A stretch of DNA of 64,000 nt, taken from Anaerolineaceae bacterium. Its GTDB lineage: Bacteria; Chloroflexota; Anaerolineae; Aggregatilineales; Phototrophicaceae. The notes under the pieces were generated by a model that saw only the letters and a list, made by a program, of their open reading frames with translations, ran no database searches and was not told where the DNA came from. Within the stretch, counting starts at the first letter, position 1. The number at the start of each line of letters is the position of its first letter. Positions 33,246 through 41,841 of this stretch are shown piece by piece. The position numbers and the translations under genes are program-made. The stretch lies in assembly GCA_002699585.1 (NCBI GenBank), contig PABP01000014.1, forward strand, positions 558,001 to 622,000, written 5' to 3'.

Positions 33246-35645
33246 TTAGTTCATGGATGCCATATGCACGATGGTCACGCCTGCGCCGCCTTCTTTGCTA
33301 TCGGCAGCCGTGTATTTACTGACCAGGCTGTGGTGTTGCAGGTAATTGCGGATCGCTTCCCGCAGTTTACCCGTGCCTTTACCGTGAATGATGCGCCCGA
33401 ACGGCAAGCCTGATAGGTAGGCTGCGTCGATGTAGCGGTCGAGCTTTTCCAGCGCTGTTTCCACACGCTCCCCGCGTAGGTCGATTTCCATGCCGGGGCT
33501 GTCCGGCATCGGTGGCGCCGGTTCAGTCGACTTAGGCACGACTTTGTGACCGCGCTTGGCGGCACGTCGTTCGCTGCGGGTACGTTGACGCATATCGGTG
33601 TACTTGGCGCGCACGCGCAGCGTCCCCACCTGGACCAACGCCTCTTTTTCGTCTAGCTCCATGATGGTGCCTTCGGCGTTCAGCGTGTCCAGATAGACAT
33701 TATCGCCGACGCGCGGCTTCCAATCGGTTTCACGCGCAGGTTCGACAGCATCCTCGTCCATAGGGGCCGCGACCCAGTCGGTCATCTTGTCAGCCGCAGC
33801 CTTAAGCGCTTCTAACTGCTCCATCGGCATGCCGACGCGGCGCATATCGCCTTGCAAACGCTTGATTTCCTTGCGGACTTCTTCTAACTCCTCGTCGGAT
33901 TTCTGACGGGCGACTTTCAGGATGTCGCGGCGCTCGTCTTCGATTTTGTCCAGGCGGGCTTGCAGGTCATCGCGCAAATCCTGTGCTTCCTGACGTAATA
34001 CCTCGACTTCATCGTGCTTGCTGGTGATTTCCTTGCGTGTCCGCTGAATTTCATCGAGCAGGTCATCAGCCACCAGGTCTTCGGTAGCGACCAATCCACG
34101 CGCTGCGTTGATAATGCTGTCATCCAGGCCCAGGCGGTTGGCGATAGCCAGCGCATTACTGCGACCGGGCAAACCGACGACCAGTCGATAGGTTGGGGCT
34201 AATGTCTCCAGATTGAACTCCACGCTGGCGTTGCGCACACCTGAGGTTTCGACAGCATAGATTTTCAGTTCCGGGTGATGCGTGCTGACCATTGTTGTGA
34301 CGTGTCGCTTGAGCAGGCGATCCAACAGCGCCCGCGCCAATGCGGAGCCTTCCGCCGGGTCTGTCCCTGCGCCCAACTCATCCAGAATCACCAGCGAGGT
34401 CGGCGTACAGTCTTGCAGAATGCTGATGATATTGGTCATGTGCGACGAGAAGGTCGACAGCGATTGCTCAATGCTCTGTTCGTCACCGATGTCAGCGAAG
34501 ATGCCATCGAACACGCTGATTTCGGCTGCGACTGCTGGAACGTGCAGGCCGGCCTGGGCCATCAGTGTCAGCAGACCGACCGTCTTCAAGGCGACGGTTT
34601 TACCGCCCGTGTTCGGCCCCGTGATAACCAGCACATAGGTGGCATCATCGAAGGTGACGTCAATCGGCACGACTTCGCCTGTGAGCAAAGGATGGCGCGC
34701 GCTGGTCAAGCTGATGGTGCTGCCAGGGTGGTTAGGGTTGGACTTTTTGGCATCGAAGGCGCGCATACGCGGGGCGACAGCGCCGTGCTTTTCAGCATAA
34801 CGCGCTTTGGACATCGTAAAATCCAGATAGCCCATGATCTCCACCGCGCGCACGATATGTTCGCTGAAGCGCCCGACCTCGTCGGTTAGCGCCGCCAAAA
34901 TGCGCCGTATCTCTTTTTCTTCTTCTAGTTGCAGCTCACGCCACTCGTTGTTGAGTTCGACCGTCGCCAGCGGTTCGATGAAAATCGTCGCGCCCGATGA
35001 CGATTGGTCATGGATGATGCCCGGTATTTTGCCCTTGTAGTCCATCTTCAAGGGGACGACATAACGGCCACCGCGCATGGTAATGACGTTGTCCTGCAAA
35101 TATTGGAGATTGGTCTTGCTGGTGATGATGCGATTGAGCTTGGTTTGGAGGCGGTCGAAGGCTTGCTTGAGGTCACGGCGGATGATGGCGAGTCGGGGGC
35201 TGGCGCTGTCTTTGACCTCGCCGTTATCGTCGATGCTGCGGGCAATGTCCTTTTGCAGGTCCGCGCATTCGTCGATCTCTGCGCCCCATTCCGCCAATAA
35301 CGGATACTCATGGCGGACTTTGTGCAGATCGCGCTGGATCAGTCCGGCTCGGCGCATCGTATAGCGAATATCGAGCAAATCCGATGCGTCGATGACCACG
35401 CCGCGAGTGGCATTCATCGCTTCTTCGCGGATGTCGCGCGCGCCACCCAGGCTGTAGGCGATCTCGTTCTCAATCATCGCGACGGCCTCGGCAGTTTCCG
35501 ACTGCCAGGTGCGGACTTCTTCCAGGTCCGTGGATGGAATCAAATCATGAATATGCTGGCGTCCGGCGGAAAAAGAGGCGTGGTCCGCAAGCTGCGCCAG
35601 AATTTTGTTGAATTCCAGGGTTCTAAGCGTTTTTTCGTTAATCAT
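33246..35645 (-). CDS. mutS2: MutS2 endonuclease / ribosome rescue ATPase
   Basis: A 799-residue MutS2. The ABC-type ATPase has Walker A GPNTGGKT (343-350), DEQSIEQSLSTFSSHM, and Walker B LVILDELGAGTDPAEG. A coiled, KOW-like region follows (about 520-690). The C-terminal Smr domain (about 715-799) has DLRG and HGKGTG. MutS2 suppresses recombination, and in Bacillus it splits collided ribosomes; both roles depend on this architecture. Length is normal for the family. It is monocistronic. Confidence 0.95.
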   Translation of the reverse strand: MINEKTLRTLEFNKILAQLADHASFSAGRQHIHDLIPSTDLEEVRTWQSETAEAVAMIENEIAYSLGGARDIREEAMNATRGVVIDASDLLDIRYTMRRAGLIQRDLHKVRHEYPLLAEWGAEIDECADLQKDIARSIDDNGEVKDSASPRLAIIRRDLKQAFDRLQTKLNRIITSKTNLQYLQDNVITMRGGRYVVPLKMDYKGKIPGIIHDQSSSGATIFIEPLATVELNNEWRELQLEEEKEIRRILAALTDEVGRFSEHIVRAVEIMGYLDFTMSKARYAEKHGAVAPRMRAFDAKKSNPNHPGSTISLTSARHPLLTGEVVPIDVTFDDATYVLVITGPNTGGKTVALKTVGLLTLMAQAGLHVPAVAAEISVFDGIFADIGDEQSIEQSLSTFSSHMTNIISILQDCTPTSLVILDELGAGTDPAEGSALARALLDRLLKRHVTTMVSTHHPELKIYAVETSGVRNASVEFNLETLAPTYRLVVGLPGRSNALAIANRLGLDDSIINAARGLVATEDLVADDLLDEIQRTRKEITSKHDEVEVLRQEAQDLRDDLQARLDKIEDERRDILKVARQKSDEELEEVRKEIKRLQGDMRRVGMPMEQLEALKAAADKMTDWVAAPMDEDAVEPARETDWKPRVGDNVYLDTLNAEGTIMELDEKEALVQVGTLRVRAKYTDMRQRTRSERRAAKRGHKVVPKSTEPAPPMPDSPGMEIDLRGERVETALEKLDRYIDAAYLSGLPFGRIIHGKGTGKLREAIRNYLQHHSLVSKYTAADSKEGGAGVTIVHMASMN

Positions 35646-35774
35646 GGATGTGCCAGTGTTTGAACAAGTATCGCCGTTTATTGTATCAGCGGTCTGTGGC
35701 CTGTCAATGTCGGGTCATGAGGGGTCAATGAGGGGTTTTCAGGGTAAGGGCCCTTTTCCGTTAGATAGCCATTA

Positions 35775-35808
35775 AAACAAACACGCGGACAGACCCATGT
35801 CCGCGTGC
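35775..35808 (-). terminator. terminator of the DUF5666-like gene
   Basis: CACGCGGACA and TGTCCGCGTG pair around GACCCA (35782-35808), followed on the minus strand by TTTGTTTT. Confidence 0.75.
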
Positions 35809-35845
35809 CTGTGATAGGTGACGTTGTTTGCTAGATAGGGATTAG

Positions 35846-36739
35846 CTAGCCGTTACGGCCATTGCCATTACCCCGGCCATTATTGCCGTTGTTACCATTC
35901 CCACGACCATTGTTGCCGTTGCCGCGGCCATTGTTACCACTGTTACCCGGACTCGTGCTCTGGGTATCGAGTTCGGTGCCGTCATCGCTCGTATCATCGG
36001 TATTGCGATTGCGCAGACGACCCGGTGCCAGTTCGCTGGGGTGCACGCCGCTTTCCTGGACGATCTGACCCCAGCCCATGCCGGCACCGTGCAGATCCAG
36101 GTAAGCCCAGGCGTCTTCTGGCGTGATGATCAACTCGGTATCTTCGCCATCGACACTTTCACTGTCGTCCATATTGGCATCTTCAGCCGCAGCCTCTGCC
36201 AGTAGGAAGGCACGAGCAATATTGCCGAAGCCGTTACCGGCACAGTGCATGGCGATCACTTCAGCGACGTCCACGTCATAAGCATTAGCAATGCGGTTAG
36301 CGACCGGGTGCGTTTCCGGGACGCAGTTACCCAGTACAATCGGCGCTTCTTCGGTGACGTCCGGTTCCGGTGTTTCAGTTTCTTCGGGTTCGGGGGTCTC
36401 GGTCTCTTCTGGATCCGGTGTCTCTTCCGGCGCAAAATTGACCGTGATGACCATGACGCTGTCGTCGTCCATCAAGACACCCGTTATTTCCACATAGCTG
36501 CCTGGGACCAACCCCATCGGATTGAATGTCTCCGAGGCGCTTACAACAACGCCGCCCACCAGCACAGTGGTTGTGCCATCATCAGCGACGATAAACTCGA
36601 CCGTGCCGCTGATGGTGATTTCGATGGTTTCCAGGTCCGCCGTGTCATCGGTGGTGTCCTGGGCCATCGTCGGGAGTGCTACTGCCAGCATAAAGACCAT
36701 AACAAACAAAATCAGGATGCGTGTTTTGAACATAAACAT
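35846..36739 (-). CDS. secreted protein with DUF5666-like domain and Asn/Gly tail
   Basis: A 297-residue exported protein. The signal peptide ends near LPTMAQ (27). Residues about 40-108 form a small beta barrel (ISGTVEFIVADDGTTTVLV...SYVEITGVL) like DUF5666/OB-fold secreted domains. An acidic linker with repeats of PEETETPEP follows. The next 100 residues contain two Cys and are helical. The last 40 are the low-complexity run GNNGRGNGNN. This tail is likely flexible. It is monocistronic and has its own terminator. Confidence 0.82.
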   Translation of the reverse strand: MFMFKTRILILFVMVFMLAVALPTMAQDTTDDTADLETIEITISGTVEFIVADDGTTTVLVGGVVVSASETFNPMGLVPGSYVEITGVLMDDDSVMVITVNFAPEETPDPEETETPEPEETETPEPDVTEEAPIVLGNCVPETHPVANRIANAYDVDVAEVIAMHCAGNGFGNIARAFLLAEAAAEDANMDDSESVDGEDTELIITPEDAWAYLDLHGAGMGWGQIVQESGVHPSELAPGRLRNRNTDDTSDDGTELDTQSTSPGNSGNNGRGNGNNGRGNGNNGNNGRGNGNGRNG

Positions 36740-36876
36740 GTCCTCCTAAGGGTACACACCTTGTGCACCAGATACGGGCAAGTTCATCCGACGTGAGGCG
36801 CTGGCATACGCCGCACGCTGAATGCTATGTAATAGGTGTGAGCTGTGAATAACAATGGGTAGATAGTCCGGCCTGA

Positions 36877-37368
36877 TTATTGCGGCATCGGCGTGTCACT
36901 CTTATGGACATCACTGACGTGCATGTCACTGTTTTGTACGTCATCAGGTGCCGCTTCTGGCATGTTGTGAGGGGGGATGGACGTTGGCCGTATTTGGGCG
37001 ACCTTGCGGATGACTTCTACCAACGCAATTGGGGCAACAGGCAAAATCAACGCAGCAGAGGCGCCAATTTCCTGCGAACGTTCATGGATATCGGAGCGCG
37101 CCGAGCAAATGATAATGCGGCTTTGCGGGCTAACGGCTTTGATTTTTACAGCCGCTTCATAGCCATCAATACCGGGCATCATCACATCCATGACGACCAC
37201 ATCCGGCTTAAGCGGACCACCTACATCGACAGCGCTGTTGCCATCGTAGGCTGCACCCACGCATTCCATATCATCTTGAATATTAATCATCCGCTGCCAG
37301 AGCATACACATGGGCTTCTGGTCGTTGACGACGAAGACGCGGGTTTTTTCTGAGGTTGGTGCTGCCAT
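36877..37368 (-). CDS. atypical response regulator, single receiver domain (Lys missing)
   Basis: A 163-residue receiver with phospho-acceptor D61 in VVVMDVMMPGIDG and S89 in the switch position. The first acidic residue is N15 (VVND) and the conserved Lys before the proline is L109 (LILP), so two of the five key residues are changed. The C-terminal 40 residues are a hydrophilic tail with repeated HVSDVHKSD-like units. It pairs with the paralogue at 37477, 108 bases upstream on the same strand. Confidence 0.88.
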   Translation of the reverse strand: MAAPTSEKTRVFVVNDQKPMCMLWQRMINIQDDMECVGAAYDGNSAVDVGGPLKPDVVVMDVMMPGIDGYEAAVKIKAVSPQSRIIICSARSDIHERSQEIGASAALILPVAPIALVEVIRKVAQIRPTSIPPHNMPEAAPDDVQNSDMHVSDVHKSDTPMPQ

Positions 37369-37476
37369 AGCAATAGAGCCTTAGCCTTGTTGGCAATGGA
37401 ATCGACTATCTTCATTGTATGGCGCAAACAACAATATTTTGTTAATTAACTGTTGAGGTTTATAGGCAACTTCGGT

Positions 37477-37959
37477 TTATTTCTCCGTTTTTGCCACATC
37501 ACGGATGGTATCGAGCAGTTTATCCGGGGTAATCGGCATCAGCAGGTATTCGCTGGCACCCGCTTCAAACGCCTCGTTTTGGGTATTGGTATAGGCTGAA
37601 TATATGATGACTTTAACCTGGGGCATTTCAGAGACAATGACGCGTGTTGCATCATAGCCATTGTAACGACCCGGCATCATCACATCCATCAGCACAATCT
37701 GTGGGACTTCTTCGCGTGCCAGTTCAACGGCAGCTTCGCCGTTGATGGCGAAACCTATGCAGTGCATGCCTTCCGCCCGGTTGATGACCCGTTCCCATAG
37801 TTGGCAGATGCTCTTGTTATCGTTGACCAGCATCACCGTGATGCTATCGCGCGTATCGGCAGCCTTAAATTCCTTGGTTGTGGCATCCGATGAATCGAGT
37901 TTTGCTGTATCGGCATTGGCCGCACTATGATTGGCCGATGATGCATTGTGTTCTGGCAT
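37477..37959 (-). CDS. atypical response regulator, single receiver domain (Lys missing)
   Basis: A 160-residue receiver with a 39-residue N-terminal Ala/Ser/Asp extension. D92 in LMDVMMPG is the phospho-acceptor, S121 the switch residue, the acidic pair is N46-D47, and the conserved Lys is replaced by M141 (YLLMP). It shares NDxKxxCxLWxRxIN with the gene downstream, so the two arose by duplication. No output domain and no kinase beside them. Confidence 0.88.
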   Translation of the reverse strand: MPEHNASSANHSAANADTAKLDSSDATTKEFKAADTRDSITVMLVNDNKSICQLWERVINRAEGMHCIGFAINGEAAVELAREEVPQIVLMDVMMPGRYNGYDATRVIVSEMPQVKVIIYSAYTNTQNEAFEAGASEYLLMPITPDKLLDTIRDVAKTEK

Positions 37960-38206
37960 GACTCAGACCTTTTTCAGGCATTCCATATCCCATAACAATT
38001 CTAACTATAATGATACACAGGAAAACCAACTTCACAACAAAGGAGAGCACTTTTAGGGGCTTGTGTGTTAAATCTTCATCCTGTTCAAGGCCCGTCAATC
38101 TTCGCTATATTATAGGGACGCGCGCTCCGGTGCGCTGATAACCTGGCCTCCATTCGCATTTGTTAATGCCAACGCTTTAGGGCTAGGCATTCATTTCATC
38201 TGTTTA

Positions 38207-39439
38207 TTGCAGCCTACCTACCTCTGGTCAATTGCCTTGTTAGAAATTTGGTCTAGCGTTCATTCAGGTGCCGTTCGCATCGGCAATCGATGGTCTAAAT
38301 CCATAATGCTTATCATCGTCTTGTCGATGTGGGTTTTTCCTGCCAGCTTGACGACAATAGCCCAGGATAGTCCCTCAGCCGACTTGCAGCCATGTGGCGA
38401 GCGCCCAGGGACCATCACGCTGCCGCGCATCAATTACAATTATTACTGCCTGGAAACCATTACCCAGACGGACGTTGGGCGGCCCTTTGCTTATACGGCC
38501 TTAGCCTTCGCTGAGAACGGGTCACTCTATGCGACACGGCCTTTACAGGGGCAGCTTATCCACCTGGCCGATGCCGAAGGTGATGGCCTGCCGGAGTCCG
38601 AGCAGGTGATCTTGTCCGACCTGGATAGGCCCAATGCGCTGTTCATGGCTGAAGATGGGCTGTATATCGCAGGTGGGGCACACATTTATCGTTATGCCGA
38701 TGGCGAACTCACGACGCTGGTAGACGATTTGCCATCGGGCACCGGTTACTGGACAGGTGGTCTGGTTGTCCATGACGAGCGCCTGTATGTGGGCATCGGC
38801 GTCAACTGTGACGATTGCTCCCTCGATCCCGACCGCGGCGTCATCCTGAGCTATGCCCTCGATGGCCGTGATCGTCAGGTGGTCGCCACTGGGCTGCACC
38901 AACCAGCGGCACTGGCCATATTCCGGGGCGATGTCTGGTTCACTGACATCATGCCTGCTGATGATGTGCAGTACCCGCACGACGAAGTCAATCGGCTGGT
39001 CGTGGGGGCTGACTATGGCTACCCGACCTGTGCGAATGAATGCGAGCCGCCCCTCATCCCGATTGCCAGGGGGTACGCGCCTGTGGCCCTATTGGCCTAT
39101 GAAGGTGACGCTTTTCCCAATCTGGAAGGTCAGCTATTAGCGCTGCTGGCAGGCGCGGAACGCACGGCCCAGTTACGGGGCCCTGATCTGGTGGGGTTTG
39201 ATCTGGAGCCGGAGCGCATCATTGCGGAAGCGCTCTTTCCCTATGATCCGACGGTATACGTCGATACGCCATTCGCCATCAATATGGATACAGGGTATAT
39301 CAACCCGGCGACCAACTACCTCAACCAGCGTGGCGCAGGCTTTTGGCCGCAGCGTTTGTATGGTTTGGCTATCAATACCCAGGGATGGATGGTCTTTAGC
39401 GTCAGTGATGGCCGTTTGATGGCCTTACGACCGCGGTAA
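38207..39439 (+). CDS. secreted sorbosone/glucose dehydrogenase-like beta-propeller protein
   Basis: Up to 410 residues. A hydrophobic segment with IMLIIVLSMWVFPASLTTIAQ near residues 33-53 is the signal peptide. The mature protein has repeated strands such as GSLYATRPLQGQLIHLAD, DGLYIAGGAHIYRYADG, DERLYVGIG, DVWFTDI and WMVFSVSDGRLMAL, like six-bladed PQQ-sugar-dehydrogenase-like proteins. Cofactor residues cannot be confirmed. The start is uncertain: TTG at 38207 gives a long N-terminus, ATG at 38306 begins inside the signal peptide. Confidence 0.75.
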   Translation: MQPTYLWSIALLEIWSSVHSGAVRIGNRWSKSIMLIIVLSMWVFPASLTTIAQDSPSADLQPCGERPGTITLPRINYNYYCLETITQTDVGRPFAYTALAFAENGSLYATRPLQGQLIHLADAEGDGLPESEQVILSDLDRPNALFMAEDGLYIAGGAHIYRYADGELTTLVDDLPSGTGYWTGGLVVHDERLYVGIGVNCDDCSLDPDRGVILSYALDGRDRQVVATGLHQPAALAIFRGDVWFTDIMPADDVQYPHDEVNRLVVGADYGYPTCANECEPPLIPIARGYAPVALLAYEGDAFPNLEGQLLALLAGAERTAQLRGPDLVGFDLEPERIIAEALFPYDPTVYVDTPFAINMDTGYINPATNYLNQRGAGFWPQRLYGLAINTQGWMVFSVSDGRLMALRPR

Positions 39440-39548
39440 TCTGACCAATCACAGGTGAGTGTGTTCTCACGTAGGTATAATGCGCTTTATATACAATTAT
39501 TTGCCCCATGTGCTATCATTTTGGATAAATAAGGAACAATCATCTCAC

Positions 39549-40196
39549 ATGACAAAACTGCTTCTAATTCGACACGCGGTCAATGATTTTGTAAAGACAG
39601 GCAAGCTCGCAGGCTGGACGCCCGGTGTGCACTTAAACGAAGAAGGGCAGGCGCAGGCCGCCGCCCTGGGCGAACGCCTCGCTGATGTTAAGCTCGCCCA
39701 TATTTATGCCAGCCCGCTGGAGCGCACCATGGAAACGGCGCAAGCCGTCGCTGAGCATCACCCCCAGCTCAAGGTCGAGCAATACCTCGGCATTGGTGAG
39801 GTCCGCTATGGCGATTGGGAAGGCAAACGCATCGCCGATTTGCGTGGACGCAAGATGTGGCAGGTCGTGCAGGAATATCCTTCGCGGGCGTATTTCCCAA
39901 ATGGAGAAGCCATGCGCGACGTCCAGACCCGTGTTGTCAATGCTCTTGAAACGATTGTAGACAAGCATCGCGGCCAGACGGTCGCCCTCGTCTTCCATGC
40001 GGATTTAATCAAAATGGCGGTGGCGCACTATCTTGGCGTCCACCTGGATAACTTCCAGCGAATCGTCATTTCACCTGCATCGATCTCTACGATCTCACTG
40101 GGTCACAGCCGCCCGTTTGTGGAGACTGTCAACGACACAGCCCATGTGCAATTGATGAAGAGGCAGAAAGAGCAGGTAAAACATGCCAAAAACTGA
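39549..40196 (+). CDS. histidine phosphatase family protein (MSMEG_4193-like)
   Basis: A 215-residue protein of the phosphoglycerate-mutase-like superfamily. The catalytic LIRHA is at residues 6-10, the second-Arg motif SPLERTMETA, an acidic EVRYGDWEG and the second His in FHADLIK are present. It matches the TIGR03848 (MSMEG_4193) group, which is always encoded with DUF3090. Substrate is unknown. The start at 39549 has AAGGA upstream. Its last 14 bases overlap the DUF3090 gene. Confidence 0.9.
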   Translation: MTKLLLIRHAVNDFVKTGKLAGWTPGVHLNEEGQAQAAALGERLADVKLAHIYASPLERTMETAQAVAEHHPQLKVEQYLGIGEVRYGDWEGKRIADLRGRKMWQVVQEYPSRAYFPNGEAMRDVQTRVVNALETIVDKHRGQTVALVFHADLIKMAVAHYLGVHLDNFQRIVISPASISTISLGHSRPFVETVNDTAHVQLMKRQKEQVKHAKN

Positions 40197-40680
40197 ACTA
40201 GAACTGCGACCTGTTGATTTCATCACAGTTGGGACCATTGGCCCGAAAGGCCAGCGGACATTCCATTTGCAGGCCGGTAGCGACAATCAAATCGTCTCAT
40301 TCATTATCGAAAAAGAGCAAGCCTGGGCGCTGGCATCAGCCATAGAAGAATTTCTTGATGATCTGGATGAGCGCGAAAATACCGAGACCAGTGTGGAAAT
40401 GGCCGCGCTCGATATGGACCTGCGCGAACCGATCCGCCCCATCTTCCGTGTGGCGCAAATGGGCCTGGCCTATGACGAAGAAGAGCGTTCAGTTGTGCTC
40501 GTCGCCCAGGAATTTACCGGTGAAGAAGTCGACCCGGATGATGACGAGGCGGCAGGCGTCGTGCGTATGTGGTGTACGCGTGAGCAAATGCGTGCGCTCA
40601 GTATGCAAGCGATGGATATGGTGGAATCCGGGCGACCCAGCCCCAAACAGAATGGTCGTATTCTCTACTACTGGACCTGA
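40183..40680 (+). CDS. DUF3090 family protein
   Basis: A 165-residue protein. The N-terminus ELRPVDFITVGTIGPKGQRT and the following FHLQAGSDNQ with EKEQ identify DUF3090 (TIGR03847). Function is unknown. It overlaps the phosphatase gene by 14 bases and is followed by the SCO1664-like gene; this order is conserved in Actinobacteria and in Chloroflexi. Acidic patches EEVDPDDDEAAG lie in a loop near the middle. Confidence 0.92.
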   Translation: MPKTELELRPVDFITVGTIGPKGQRTFHLQAGSDNQIVSFIIEKEQAWALASAIEEFLDDLDERENTETSVEMAALDMDLREPIRPIFRVAQMGLAYDEEERSVVLVAQEFTGEEVDPDDDEAAGVVRMWCTREQMRALSMQAMDMVESGRPSPKQNGRILYYWT

Positions 40681-40810
40681 TCCTGATATGGACCCGGTCC
40701 GACGCGCACGGCTGTCGTTTGGCCGCGCCGCTGACAACCATGCCATCGTGTGATTGTCTATCCGATGGAAAACATACCAAACCAGCCTACAGGTATGAGA
40801 GTTGAACCCC

Positions 40811-41578
40811 ATGACCCGATGCATACACACTGCCAGCAGCCTGGATGACCCGATTTCCGTTGCATACGACGAAGTAGTCGATGCCCTGACCTATGGCGAC
40901 ATCAATGAAGAGGTAGGGTTGATGCGTATGGGGTCCAATTACACCTTCCTTGTCAGGGTTCGCCACGAAGAAAAGACACTCTTAGGGGTCTACAAGCCGC
41001 GCATGGGCGAACGCCCGCTGTGGGACTTCCCGGAAGGCACACTCTGCCAGCGAGAAGCTGCCGCTTATGTGGTGTCCGATGCTCTCGGTTGGGATATCGT
41101 GCCGCCGACCCTCATGCGGCAGGGCACGCGCGGCGAAGGCTCCTTGCAGGCCTTCATCGACCATGACCCCCAGCGTCATTACTTCACGCTCCAGGTGCAT
41201 CACGATGAACAGCTCCAGCGCATATCCGCTTTTGATGCGCTCATCAACAATGCCGACCGCAAGGGCGGCCACTGCTTGCTCGATGCCGATGACCATATCT
41301 GGGGCATTGACCAGGGGTTGTGCTTCCACGCGATGGACAAACTGCGCACGGTCATTTGGGACTTTGCAGGCCAGCCCATCCCGGAGCCTATTCTCACAGA
41401 TTTGCAGCGCTTCCGCGATCAACTCGATGACGATCAGGATTTGCATACCCTGCGCCTCAACCGCCTGATCGAACCGTATGAAGTCAAAGCGCTTAACACG
41501 CGCTTAAGTTACCTGCTTGATGAGGGCATATTCCCCATGCCCGGTCCTGGCCCCAATCGCCCCTGGCCGGCCATTTAG
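40811..41578 (+). CDS. SCO1664 family protein (PI3/4-kinase-like fold)
   Basis: A 255-residue protein of TIGR03843, distantly like the PI3/PI4 kinase and HipA-like fold. LLGVYKPRMGERPLWDFPEG carries the nucleotide-binding Lys; NNADRKGGHCLL and IWGIDQGLCFH give the catalytic N-x-D-R and metal-binding D. Function is unknown but the active-site residues are kept, so phosphotransfer or nucleotidylation is likely. The ATG at 40811 is chosen over a TTG nine bases upstream. Third gene of the trio, 130 bases after DUF3090. Confidence 0.9.
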   Translation: MTRCIHTASSLDDPISVAYDEVVDALTYGDINEEVGLMRMGSNYTFLVRVRHEEKTLLGVYKPRMGERPLWDFPEGTLCQREAAAYVVSDALGWDIVPPTLMRQGTRGEGSLQAFIDHDPQRHYFTLQVHHDEQLQRISAFDALINNADRKGGHCLLDADDHIWGIDQGLCFHAMDKLRTVIWDFAGQPIPEPILTDLQRFRDQLDDDQDLHTLRLNRLIEPYEVKALNTRLSYLLDEGIFPMPGPGPNRPWPAI

Positions 41579-41841
41579 CGCTATTAATCCAGATATTATT
41601 GATTTATAACGCTATATAACAATATTGGAATGATTAATTCTTGAGTTGCAGTCCATTTTTGCTTGCTCAAAAATTGATTATGCTTTATATTGCGTAATTG
41701 AAAGTGGCGTTTCATTGTGCTTGTAACGAGCTAACAATGTTTCGTTATGGGAAGCTCAACCTGAAGGCTAATCTGGTGGCGTGGGGACATCTACCGTATG
41801 GATTTGCCCGTAAGTTTAGACATAACTGGGGCAAACCGGTT

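Noticed and set aside
34275-34889. 204-residue frame on the plus strand
   Set aside because: Antisense to mutS2, which shows complete Walker and Smr motifs.
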